The notes under the pieces: generated by a model
What the model saw: only the letters and a program-made list of their open reading frames with translations
The model's database searches: none
Told to the model about the DNA's origin: nothing
Part shown: positions 1 to 7,865 of the stretch, in pieces
Layout of the letters: the number at the start of each line of letters is the position of its first letter
How positions within the stretch are numbered: the first letter of the stretch is position 1
Translations under genes and position numbers: made by a program
Source: Acetatifactor muris
Lineage (GTDB): Bacteria > Bacillota > Clostridia > Lachnospirales > Lachnospiraceae
Direction: 5' to 3'
NCBI GenBank assembly: GCA_023663635.1
Contig: JAMPHD010000009.1
Span: 40,015 to 104,014, forward strand
Length of the DNA stretch: 64,000 nucleotides

Positions 1-1044
1 TTTTACAGCGGCTGCAGATCCCTGTACGCGGCACTGCAGACGGAGATCAGAGAGAAAAGGCTTGGGGCGTCTCTGCGCGTATTGCCGGGCATTCCTTCCG
101 TGGCATATCTGGCGGCCTGTATCGGGGAAAGTTGGCAGGACGCGGCTGTCTGCAGCACACATGGGACGGACTCATGCGATCCGGCGCGGCAGATCCGGGA
201 TCACGCGAAGACCTTTCTGATCACTTCCGGGGTAAAGGACGTGAACCGCTTGGGTGAGCGGCTGTTGGCGGCGCATATGGAGGACTGTGAGATCGTGACG
301 GGATATCGGCTCTCCTATCCGGAACAGCGGATAGAGCGGCATACTCCCGCGGAATGCCGAGAGCTGCGGGAGGAGGGGCTGTATACCTGCTTTGTGCGAA
401 ATCCTCGCGCATCGGGGAGGCGACTGACCCCCGGCAGAGCGGACGGAGAGTTCTTTAGAGACAGAGTACCCATGACCAAAGAGGAAGTGCGGGAGATCAG
501 CCTGTGCAAGCTGCGTCTGCGTGAGGACTCGGTGGTCTATGACATCGGCAGCGGCACGGGATCCGTGGCGGTGGAGGCAGCAGGGCTCTCGGACGCGATC
601 CGGGTGTATGCGGTGGAGCGCAAGCCGGAGGCAGTCGCCCTGATCGACCGCAATAAAGAAAAGTTTGGCTTGGAAAATCTGACGGTGGTTCAAGCCGAGG
701 CTCCGGAGGGCCTTGCCGGTCTGCCCGTAGCCACCCATGCCTTTATAGGGGGCAGCGGCGGCAGATTGCAGGAGATCCTTAAGACGCTTGAGCAGATCAA
801 TCCCAATATGCGGGTGGTGATCAACGCGGTCAGTATGGAGACCATCGGTGAGATTCGGGAGATTTTGACTCAAAATGATCGGGACGCAGAGGTTGTGCAG
901 CTGCAGGTGAGCAGGGCAAAGAAGGCGGGAGGACATCACCTGATGCAGGCGGAGAACCCGGTCTGGGTCTGTACCTTTGACCTGACGAAAGACGCGGACC
1001 GGATTCCCGGGGCGCAAGATGATATAGGAGAGGTATCGGTATGA
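1..1044 (+). CDS. cbiET: CbiE-CbiT fusion, precorrin-6Y/cobalt-precorrin methyltransferase (5' truncated)
   Basis: The reading frame is open from base 1, so the gene starts upstream of the window. The first part (FYSGCRSLYAAL, then PGIPSVAYLAA) looks like the C-terminal half of a CbiE tetrapyrrole methylase. From about base 440 a CbiT-type methyltransferase follows, with the SAM-binding motif YDIGSGTGSVAVEAA at 538-582. In the family, CbiE methylates C5 and CbiT methylates C15 of the corrin ring and removes the C12 acetate, during anaerobic cobalamin synthesis in the cytoplasm. The stop overlaps the start of cbiA by 4 bases (ATGA), which implies translational coupling. The fused arrangement resembles CobL. 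Function is firm; the true start is not visible. Confidence 0.92.
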   Translation, partial: FYSGCRSLYAALQTEIREKRLGASLRVLPGIPSVAYLAACIGESWQDAAVCSTHGTDSCDPARQIRDHAKTFLITSGVKDVNRLGERLLAAHMEDCEIVTGYRLSYPEQRIERHTPAECRELREEGLYTCFVRNPRASGRRLTPGRADGEFFRDRVPMTKEEVREISLCKLRLREDSVVYDIGSGTGSVAVEAAGLSDAIRVYAVERKPEAVALIDRNKEKFGLENLTVVQAEAPEGLAGLPVATHAFIGGSGGRLQEILKTLEQINPNMRVVINAVSMETIGEIREILTQNDRDAEVVQLQVSRAKKAGGHHLMQAENPVWVCTFDLTKDADRIPGAQDDIGEVSV

Positions 1045-2423
1045 ATACAGACAGGATCATGATCGCCGCGCCGGGGAGCGGAAACGGCAAGACAACCGTC
1101 ACCTGCGCATTGCTGCGCACATTAAAGGAGCGCAGCCTTGGGGTGATCTCCTATAAATGCGGGCCGGATTACATCGATCCCATGTTCCATGAGAAAGTGT
1201 TGGGTATTCCCTCCAAAAATCTGGACACCTTCTTCACCGGTGAGACCGGGACGAGGGAGCTCTTTATAAAGGGTACACGGGGGAAAGACTTCGCCGTTTT
1301 GGAGGGAGCCATGGGTCTGTATGACGGCTTGGGAGGCATAAGGGAAGAAGGTTCCGCTTATCATCTGGCCAAGGTGACGCGGACACCGATCCTGCTGGTG
1401 GTGGATGCCAAGGGGATGGGACGCTCCATCATACCCCTGATCGCGGGATTTTTGCAGTATGACAGGGAGGGGTTGATCAGGGGCGTTCTGTTGAACAGGA
1501 TCTCCCAAAGATATTACGAGACGATACGGCCGGTGATAGAGGCGGAGTTGGGCATCAGCGTGGCGGGCTTTCTGCCGGAGCGGGAGTCCTTTCACATGGA
1601 GAGCAGACATCTGGGCTTGAGAATGCCGGATGAAGTGAGCGGCATGCGGGACAAATTGCGGGAGATTTCGGAGGCATTCGCGGAGACGGTCTCTGTGGAG
1701 GAGATCATCCGGATTGCCCGGAATGCCGGGGAGTTGGACGAGGAGCCGGGAAAGGAGATCACACAACCGCGGCATACGGAGCCGGGGCCGGTGATCGCCG
1801 TGGCGAGGGATGAGGCGTTCTGTTTTTATTACGCGGACAATCTGCGGCTGCTTGAGGAATACGGCGCGAGGCTTTGCTTTTTTTCGCCGCTGCGGGATGC
1901 GGGAGTGCCCGAGGGGTGTCACGCGCTGCTGTTCGGCGGCGGGTATCCGGAGCTGTACGCGACCCGGCTTGCGGCCAATGAAGGAATGCGCGACTCGGTG
2001 AGACGGGCCGCTGAGGGCGGTATGCCCGTGGTGGCGGAATGCGGCGGCTTTATGTATATGCACAGCGCCCTCACGGACAGGGAGGGAGTGTGCCACGCGA
2101 TGGCGGGCGTACTGCCGGGGACATGTTTTTATACGGGCAGGTTGGTCCGTTTCGGCTATGTTGAACTTAAGGAGTCCAAAAGTTTCTTTCTGCCGGAAGG
2201 CGGGAGCATCAAAGGCCATGAGTTCCATTACTATGACAGCACCGACAACGGAAGGGATATGATCGCGACAAAACCCGTGACAGGAAAAGAATATTATTGT
2301 ATGATGGAAGATGAGAGAAGACAGATGGGCTTTCCCCATCTGTACTATCCGTCCAACCCCGCTTTTGCCGAGCGGTTTGTCGGGAAGGCGGAACACTATG
2401 GGAAAGGTATCGGATCTGTGTAG
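1041..2423 (+). CDS. cbiA: Cobyrinate a,c-diamide synthase CbiA
   Basis: 460 residues, the usual size. The N-terminus has a P-loop (APGSGNGKTT, residues 10-19) of the dethiobiotin-synthetase-like ATPase domain. The C-terminal half is a class I glutamine amidotransferase domain with FGGGYPELYA and the nucleophile motif AECGGFMYM, where the Cys is catalytic. The enzyme amidates the a and c side chains of (cobalt) cobyrinate using glutamine and ATP. It overlaps the upstream cbiET by 4 bases and is followed with no gap by a Cys-rich small protein often found in B12 clusters, so it sits in a cobalamin operon. Confidence 0.95.
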   Translation: MNTDRIMIAAPGSGNGKTTVTCALLRTLKERSLGVISYKCGPDYIDPMFHEKVLGIPSKNLDTFFTGETGTRELFIKGTRGKDFAVLEGAMGLYDGLGGIREEGSAYHLAKVTRTPILLVVDAKGMGRSIIPLIAGFLQYDREGLIRGVLLNRISQRYYETIRPVIEAELGISVAGFLPERESFHMESRHLGLRMPDEVSGMRDKLREISEAFAETVSVEEIIRIARNAGELDEEPGKEITQPRHTEPGPVIAVARDEAFCFYYADNLRLLEEYGARLCFFSPLRDAGVPEGCHALLFGGGYPELYATRLAANEGMRDSVRRAAEGGMPVVAECGGFMYMHSALTDREGVCHAMAGVLPGTCFYTGRLVRFGYVELKESKSFFLPEGGSIKGHEFHYYDSTDNGRDMIATKPVTGKEYYCMMEDERRQMGFPHLYYPSNPAFAERFVGKAEHYGKGIGSV

Positions 2424-2672
2424 ATGGAAAATTCGTATCGCTTTTTTGCAAACAGGGACTGTCAATATTTTCCCTGCCATAAGGGCTTGGAGGAGCTGAA
2501 CTGTCTGTTTTGCTACTGTCCCTTTTATCTGAGGGAGGACTGTCCCGGAGATCCGCAGTATTTGGAGAGGGGCGAAGGGGAAGGATTCAAAAGGATCAAG
2601 AATTGCGCGGACTGTACTTTTCCCCACCGACCGGAGAACTATGACAGGATCATTCAGCTTTTGAAGGGATAG
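2424..2672 (+). CDS. Cysteine-rich small protein of cobalamin clusters
   Basis: 82 residues starting with the ATG directly after the cbiA stop. It has eight cysteines, including CPFYLREDC and CADCTFPH, which suggests metal binding, probably zinc or an Fe-S site. It resembles the Cys-rich small domain family (PF04071 type) that recurs beside corrin-ring genes in Clostridia. The biochemical role of that family is not established. The zero-gap junction argues for co-expression with cbiA. The start is the only ATG available before the conserved first Cys. Confidence 0.8.
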   Translation: MENSYRFFANRDCQYFPCHKGLEELNCLFCYCPFYLREDCPGDPQYLERGEGEGFKRIKNCADCTFPHRPENYDRIIQLLKG

Positions 2673-2684
2673 GAGGAGAGTGTG

Positions 2685-3443
2685 ATGTTGCAGTTTTTGA
2701 TCTGCTTTATAGCGGGGATCGGCGCGGGCTTGGGCACGGGTTTCGCGGGCATGAGCGCAGCGGCCGTGATCAGCCCGATGCTGATCACTTTTCTGGATAT
2801 GCCGGCCTATGAGGCGGTGGGCATTGCGTTAGCCAGTGATGTTTTGGCCAGTGCCGTAAGCGCCTACACTTATGGGAAAAATAAAAATCTGGATATCAGA
2901 AACGGTATAGTGATGATGCTCTCCGTTCTGACGTTCACGTTGGTGGGAAGTTGGGTGGCCAGTCGGGTGCCCAATACTACCATGGGAAGCTTTTCCGTAT
3001 TTATGACCCTTCTCTTGGGCATCAAGTTCATCGTCAGGCCTGTGATGACCACCAAGGAATCCATGAATGAGGTCAGTCCCCGGAAACGCTTTGTGCGCTC
3101 TCTTATCAGCGGTATTGCGGTGGGATTCATCTGCGGCTTTATCGGCGCGGGTGGCGGCATGATGATGCTCCTGCTGTTGACGGGGGTCTTGGGCTATGAG
3201 CTGAAGACGGCTGTGGGCACCAGTGTGTTCATTATGACTTTTACGGCGTTGACCGGAGCCGTCAGCCATTTCGCCATCGGCGGTATGCCTGATCTGTGGT
3301 GTCTGGTGTGCTGTGTGGGCTCCACCCTGCTGTGGGCCCGGATCGCGGCAAGGTTTGCCAACAGGGCGAGCGCCGCCACGCTGAACAGAGCCACCGGAGT
3401 TGTGCTCACGGTGTTGGGCATTGCGATTTTGGTGTTGGGATAA
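2685..3443 (+). CDS. TauE/SafE family sulfite/anion exporter
   Basis: 252 residues, almost entirely hydrophobic, with about eight membrane segments in two homologous halves. Each half starts with a Gly-rich loop (GAGLGTGFAGMSAAA near the N-terminus, GFIGAGGGMMMLLLL near residue 150), the hallmark of the TauE/SafE permeases. These move sulfite, sulfonates or other small anions across the cytoplasmic membrane; the substrate here cannot be told. An AGGAGGAGAG ribosome site precedes both GTG 2682 and ATG 2685; ATG 2685 is preferred. It lies 12 bases after the Cys-rich protein and may be the last gene of that operon. Confidence 0.85.
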   Translation: MLQFLICFIAGIGAGLGTGFAGMSAAAVISPMLITFLDMPAYEAVGIALASDVLASAVSAYTYGKNKNLDIRNGIVMMLSVLTFTLVGSWVASRVPNTTMGSFSVFMTLLLGIKFIVRPVMTTKESMNEVSPRKRFVRSLISGIAVGFICGFIGAGGGMMMLLLLTGVLGYELKTAVGTSVFIMTFTALTGAVSHFAIGGMPDLWCLVCCVGSTLLWARIAARFANRASAATLNRATGVVLTVLGIAILVLG

Positions 3444-3508
3444 AACGGCCCGTTTGACAGCGGATTTGCGGTGCCTTAAAGGCGGTTTCGGTCTCCCCAA
3501 TCACACTC

Positions 3509-3537
3509 TTTTGGGTAATTATTGTTATGATTATAAT
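3509..3537 (+). promoter_or_regulatory. Possible promoter of the flavin reductase-like gene
   Basis: A TATAAT -10 box lies at 3532-3537 with a T-rich, poor -35 candidate about 17 bases upstream. It precedes the flavin reductase-like gene by about 50 bases. The -10 is perfect, the -35 is weak. Confidence 0.35.
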
Positions 3538-3588
3538 ATCACAAGCGGAGAAAGTCAATTCCGCGGATTTTGGAAAGGAGAGATTGTC

Positions 3589-4167
3589 ATGCAGAAAGAT
3601 TTAGGAGTAAAACCGTATTTGTTCCCCATGCCGACTTATATGATAGGAACCTATAATGAGGACGACACGGTTGATGTGATGATGATGGCGTGGGGCGGCA
3701 TCTGTGCCGAGGATATGGTTGCGCTAAACCTTGAGGCGGAGCACAAAACCGTCGCCAATATCGAAACGCGCAAAGCCTTTACCCTTGCCATACCGGGAAC
3801 GGATACGCTGAAGGAATCCGACTTTTTGGGAATTGCGACAGCTAACAAAATGGCAGATAAATTTGCGCGCACCGGACTTCATGCGGTGAAGAGCGGGCGT
3901 GTTGACGCGCCGGTCATCACGGAGTATCCCGTTACGCTTGAGTGTGAGGTAGTGGAGATGCAGAACCAGCCCTACGGACTGCGGGTTCTTGGCAGGATCG
4001 TCAATGTGTTGGCGGACGAAAAGGTTCTGAATGATGCCGGAAAGATCGATGCCGCGAAGTTGAATGCTTTTGCCTTTGACCAGATGCAGAACGGCTATTA
4101 CGCGGTGGGGGAAAAGGTCGGACAGGCATGGCACAGCGGAGCGGGACTGATGAAAGATCGGGATTGA
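3589..4167 (+). CDS. Flavin reductase-like domain protein
   Basis: 192 residues. The pattern PMPTYMIGTYNEDDTVDVMMMAWGG near the N-terminus, followed by a split-barrel type fold, matches the flavin reductase-like FMN-binding family. Members bind FMN and act as NAD(P)H:flavin oxidoreductases or as simple flavoproteins, in the cytoplasm. The start ATG at 3589 follows AAAGGAG with good spacing; the open frame extends upstream to 3400 but overlaps the previous gene and lacks homologous character. A TATAAT promoter lies just upstream, so it is probably a separate unit. The natural partner is unknown. Confidence 0.85.
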   Translation: MQKDLGVKPYLFPMPTYMIGTYNEDDTVDVMMMAWGGICAEDMVALNLEAEHKTVANIETRKAFTLAIPGTDTLKESDFLGIATANKMADKFARTGLHAVKSGRVDAPVITEYPVTLECEVVEMQNQPYGLRVLGRIVNVLADEKVLNDAGKIDAAKLNAFAFDQMQNGYYAVGEKVGQAWHSGAGLMKDRD

Positions 4168-4316
4168 CAATATTTCATTTCTCTGCTAAAGTATGGAGAG
4201 GGAATGAGGTTCTCCCTTGGGCAACCAAAACCGCTTTTACAAAGCTGATGACTTCTGTGATCACAACTGTCACGGAAGGGCATCGGCTTTTTTATGTTCA
4301 CAAGGAGGAAATATTT

Positions 4317-5519
4317 ATGTTGACATCGCTTGCGCTTATTTTTCTTGTCGGTCTTGCCATGGCTGCCATCTGCCAAAAGATCAAACTCCCCCGCATTATC
4401 GGGATGTTGGTCACGGGGATTGTTTTGGGACCGTATGCACTGAATCTTTTGGATATTTCGATCCTGGGCATATCGGCCGATCTGCGGCAGATGGCATTGG
4501 TGATCATTTTGATCAAAGCCGGATTGTCCCTGAATATCAGCGACCTAAAGAAAGTAGGGCGTCCGGCGGTCTTAATGTCCTTTTTGCCGGCAGTATTTGA
4601 GATATTGGCGTTTGTCCTGTTTGCGCCCTCTGTTCTCGGAATCACATTGATTGATGCCGCTATCATGGGGGCTGTCCTTGGAGCGGTATCGCCGGCGGTT
4701 GTCGTTCCGAGAATGGTGCAGCTCATGGAAAACAAATACGGGACCGGGAAGGGCATTCCGCAGCTTATCCTGGCAGGAGCGTCTTTGGATGATGTCTTTG
4801 TCATTGTACTGTTTTCGACGTTTGTTGGAATGGCACAGGGAAATTCAGTAAACATTATGGACTTTATCAATATTCCCGGATCGATCGTTTTGGGTATATT
4901 GACAGGGGCGGTTGCGGGATTTTTCCTGTCTGCTTTCTTTGAGACAAAATATGCGCATAAGCACTATATACGCAACAGTGTGAAAGTTATCATTGTTCTG
5001 GGAATGTCGTTTATGCTGATCGCTTTGGAGGAGTGGTTGAAAGATGTCGTCCCCGTTTCGGGACTTCTTGCGGTCATGAGCATGGCTTGTATGTTACAGC
5101 TAAAAAGTGTTGTTTCGGTCTCGGCCCGTCTCTCCGAAAAATTTGGCAAGCTGTGGATCGCTGCCGAGGTTATTCTGTTCGTGCTTGTGGGAGCCGCTGT
5201 TGATATCCGATATACTTTGGAGGCCGGATTTGGCGCTGCCCTTTTGATCGTGATCGCGCTCCTGTTTCGTTCTGCGGGCGTTTTCCTGTGTTTAACGGGC
5301 ACAAAGCTCAATTTAAAAGAAAAGATATTTTGTGTCATCGCCTATCTGCCAAAGGCCACGGTTCAAGCCGCCATCGGTTCCGTTCCGCTGTCTTTAGGTC
5401 TGCCCTGTGGAAATATGGTGCTGTCGGTGGCTGTATTGTCGATCCTGATCACCGCGCCGTTGGGCGCACTTGGCATGGATATGACATATCGGCGTTTGTT
5501 GGAAAAAGAAATATTTTGA
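4317..5519 (+). CDS. Cation:proton antiporter (CPA family)
   Basis: 400 residues with about 12 predicted membrane segments. It begins LTSLALIFLVGLAMAAICQK and has the typical PRIIGMLVTGIVLGP helix and a GASLDDVFVIVLFS segment, where the adjacent acidic pair DD is the expected ion-binding site of Na+/H+ exchangers. The family exchanges Na+ or K+ for H+ across the cytoplasmic membrane. There is no cytoplasmic TrkA-type regulatory domain. The start ATG 4317 has AAGGAGG at 4302-4308; the frame is open further upstream but without a ribosome site. Confidence 0.85.
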   Translation: MLTSLALIFLVGLAMAAICQKIKLPRIIGMLVTGIVLGPYALNLLDISILGISADLRQMALVIILIKAGLSLNISDLKKVGRPAVLMSFLPAVFEILAFVLFAPSVLGITLIDAAIMGAVLGAVSPAVVVPRMVQLMENKYGTGKGIPQLILAGASLDDVFVIVLFSTFVGMAQGNSVNIMDFINIPGSIVLGILTGAVAGFFLSAFFETKYAHKHYIRNSVKVIIVLGMSFMLIALEEWLKDVVPVSGLLAVMSMACMLQLKSVVSVSARLSEKFGKLWIAAEVILFVLVGAAVDIRYTLEAGFGAALLIVIALLFRSAGVFLCLTGTKLNLKEKIFCVIAYLPKATVQAAIGSVPLSLGLPCGNMVLSVAVLSILITAPLGALGMDMTYRRLLEKEIF

Positions 5520-5529
5520 AAACGACCAT

Positions 5530-5558
5530 TTGTATAGTAAAGTCTGAAAAAATATGAT
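5530..5558 (+). promoter_or_regulatory. Predicted sigma-70-type promoter ahead of dcd
   Basis: TTGTAT at 5530-5535, a 17-base spacer and TATGAT at 5553-5558. It lies about 90 bases before the dcd start and after the antiporter stop. Confidence 0.4.
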
Positions 5559-5647
5559 AGAATCTTAGGCAGATGCGGGATGAAATGTATAGATCATACC
5601 GACGGGATTTCATGAGGACAGAAAGTAGAACAGGCGGAGGAGACGAT

Positions 5648-6178
5648 ATGATATTATCGGACAAAACGATACGGTCTTTAATGGAAGAAGGCACTTTGGT
5701 CATAAATCCGGTGGAGCCGCAACAGATACAGCCCGCCAGCATCGACATCAGATTGGGCAATACATTCAGCATAGTGGAGGACTCTTCTTCGGGGATCGTC
5801 ACCTTGGACAGGCAGATCGTATATAAAGAGATCAGGGCGGAGCGGTATCTTTTGCTGCCGGGACAGTTTGTCCTGGCCACGACAATGGAGTACATTAAAC
5901 TGCCGGATGATCTGACGGCGTTTGTGGAGGGCAGGAGTTCTCTGGGACGCATGGGCCTGTTCATTCAAAACGCGGGATGGGTTGACCCGGGCTTTGAGGG
6001 AGAGATCACTCTGGAATTGTATAATGCCAACAGATGCGCGATCGAACTGCAATCCGGCAGAAGGATCGGACAGTTGGTATTTGCGCGGATGGACCGGGCG
6101 GCGGCGAATCCCTACTCGGGCAAATATCAGGGGCAGAGAGGGGCGACCGGCTCAAAGATTTACCTGGATGAGTCGTGA
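5648..6178 (+). CDS. dcd: dCTP deaminase
   Basis: 176 residues, typical length. Signature segments are QPASIDIRLGN, the RSSLGRMGL motif, and GFEGEITLELYN, which carries the catalytic Glu. The enzyme deaminates dCTP to dUTP for dTTP synthesis; some homologs are bifunctional and also give dUMP. ATG 5648 is chosen because GGCGGAGGAG precedes it; an upstream in-frame ATG at 5573 would add a non-family extension. The downstream DHH gene begins 34 bases later, likely in the same transcript. Confidence 0.93.
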   Translation: MILSDKTIRSLMEEGTLVINPVEPQQIQPASIDIRLGNTFSIVEDSSSGIVTLDRQIVYKEIRAERYLLLPGQFVLATTMEYIKLPDDLTAFVEGRSSLGRMGLFIQNAGWVDPGFEGEITLELYNANRCAIELQSGRRIGQLVFARMDRAAANPYSGKYQGQRGATGSKIYLDES

Positions 6179-6212
6179 AGGAAATGTCGGTTATGCGGAA
6201 ACGGAGGCGGTC

Positions 6213-7751
6213 ATGAAACTGAATGAACTTTTGGCTTATAATTCCATTGTGGTGCAGTGCCACGACAATCCGGACGCGGATGCTCTGGCGAGCGGCTTTG
6301 GAGTGTACACTTATTTAAAAGAGAAGGGCAGGGATGTGCGTCTGGTCTATGGTGGGCGCTATCCCATTCAGAAGAGTAATCTGATGCTGATGGTGTCGGA
6401 ACTGCAGATCCCGGTGGAGTATGTGGAGACATTGGAGCGGCCGGAGCTGCTTGTCACGGTGGACTGTCAATACGGCGAGGGAAATGTGACACGGTTCGAG
6501 GCGGGGGAGGTTGCCGTCATAGACCATCACCGGATCAGCGGAGAGCTGCCGGCAAAGAATGAGGTCAGGAGCAATCTGGGATCCTGTTCCACCGTGGTGG
6601 CGGAACTTTTAAAACAGGAGGGCGTGGATTTTAACGACAACAAAAGTCTGGCCACGGCGCTCTATTACGGTCTGATGACGGATACCGGCAATTTTACGGA
6701 GATTTCCCATCCGCTTGACAGGGATCTGCGGGATGACGCGGTGTTTGACAGGAGCCTGATCGTCCGTTTCCGCAATGCCAATCTGTCTCTCAGGGAGTTG
6801 GAGATCGCGGGAGCCGCCCTGATGAATTACCAATATCATGAGGATTATCGCTATGCGGTGGTGGAGGCGGAGCCCTGTGATCCCAATATCCTCGGCATGA
6901 TCAGCGATCTGGTGTTGGAGGTGGACGCCGTGGACACCTGTCTGGTATACAATGTGCAGCCTTTTGGCGTCAAACTCTCCGTGCGAAGCTGCGTAAAAGA
7001 AGTAAAGGCAAGCGAACTGGCGGAGTTTATCACGGAGGGGATCGGCTCCGGGGGCGGACATTCGGAGAAGGCCGGAGGATTTATTCAAACGGAACTGTTG
7101 GAGCGGGAATATCTGCATTTGCAAAAGACTCACGGTATCTTGGACAAGGCCGTACAGGAGGGGATCACGGACTTTCTGGTGCATCGCATGAACGATTATT
7201 TTGACGACATTGAGATCATCCGCGCAGGGGAGTTTGAGATCGATCTGTCCGATATGCGGGCCTACGGAAAGAAAAAGATTCCCATCGGATATGTGGAGGC
7301 GAGAGAGCTGTTTCCCGTGGGCACGGAAATCTGCATCCGCACACTGGAGGGGGATCTGGACGTGGAGATCAGCGAGGACCTCTATATCATGATCGGCGTT
7401 TTGGGGGAGGTGTACCCCAATGAGAGGGCCAAGTTCGAGCGCAGTTATCAAAAATTGGACAGCCCCTATATTTTCAGGGGGGAATATGAGCCCACGGTGA
7501 AGGATGTATTGGAGGGAAAACATGTGTCGCTCATCCCCTATGCCAAGTCCTGTCTGTCCATGGGAGAAGTGCATATTTATGTCAAAGAGTTGGATCATCG
7601 CGTGAAAGTCTTTACCGCGTGGGACGACGACAAGTATATTTTGGGGCGTGAGGGAGATTATCTTGCGGTCCGCACGGACGACCTGCATGACATCTATGTG
7701 ATCGAGAGGAATATCTTCCGGGAAACTTACGCGCCCTTGTCGGAGGGTTAG
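6213..7751 (+). CDS. DHH family phosphoesterase (NrnA-like) with C-terminal extension
   Basis: 512 residues. The N-terminal DHH domain has CHDNPDADALASGF and VIDHHRISG, the metal-binding motifs of oligoribonuclease/pAp phosphatases. A DHHA1-like GSGGGHSEKAGG motif follows near residue 280. Known NrnA proteins are about 310-330 residues; the last 180 residues here form an additional domain that I do not recognise. Activity is probably hydrolysis of short oligonucleotides or nucleotide phosphates, in the cytoplasm. The start at ATG 6213 gives the family N-terminus; an in-frame upstream extension overlaps dcd and is disregarded. Confidence 0.82.
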   Translation: MKLNELLAYNSIVVQCHDNPDADALASGFGVYTYLKEKGRDVRLVYGGRYPIQKSNLMLMVSELQIPVEYVETLERPELLVTVDCQYGEGNVTRFEAGEVAVIDHHRISGELPAKNEVRSNLGSCSTVVAELLKQEGVDFNDNKSLATALYYGLMTDTGNFTEISHPLDRDLRDDAVFDRSLIVRFRNANLSLRELEIAGAALMNYQYHEDYRYAVVEAEPCDPNILGMISDLVLEVDAVDTCLVYNVQPFGVKLSVRSCVKEVKASELAEFITEGIGSGGGHSEKAGGFIQTELLEREYLHLQKTHGILDKAVQEGITDFLVHRMNDYFDDIEIIRAGEFEIDLSDMRAYGKKKIPIGYVEARELFPVGTEICIRTLEGDLDVEISEDLYIMIGVLGEVYPNERAKFERSYQKLDSPYIFRGEYEPTVKDVLEGKHVSLIPYAKSCLSMGEVHIYVKELDHRVKVFTAWDDDKYILGREGDYLAVRTDDLHDIYVIERNIFRETYAPLSEG

Positions 7752-7753
7752 GC

Positions 7754-7782
7754 TTTTATTTGTAGAAGAGGTGTGGTATAAT
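7754..7782 (+). promoter_or_regulatory. Extended -10 promoter of the DUF3160 gene
   Basis: TATAAT at 7777-7782 preceded by TGG (extended -10). The -35 region is T-rich (TTTTAT) and poor. It lies about 85 bases before the lipoprotein start. Confidence 0.5.
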
Positions 7783-7865
7783 ATACGCGGTGGAAAACCG
7801 CAGGTTTTTCGAGCGCGCACTGCGAAGATGGTATACTTGCGAGTTTAAATATCGGAGGGCATGAG

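Noticed and set aside
1122..2627. A 501-codon open frame opposite cbiA
   Set aside because: It is a shadow of the GC-rich sense gene, with His/Arg/Pro-rich nonsense composition.
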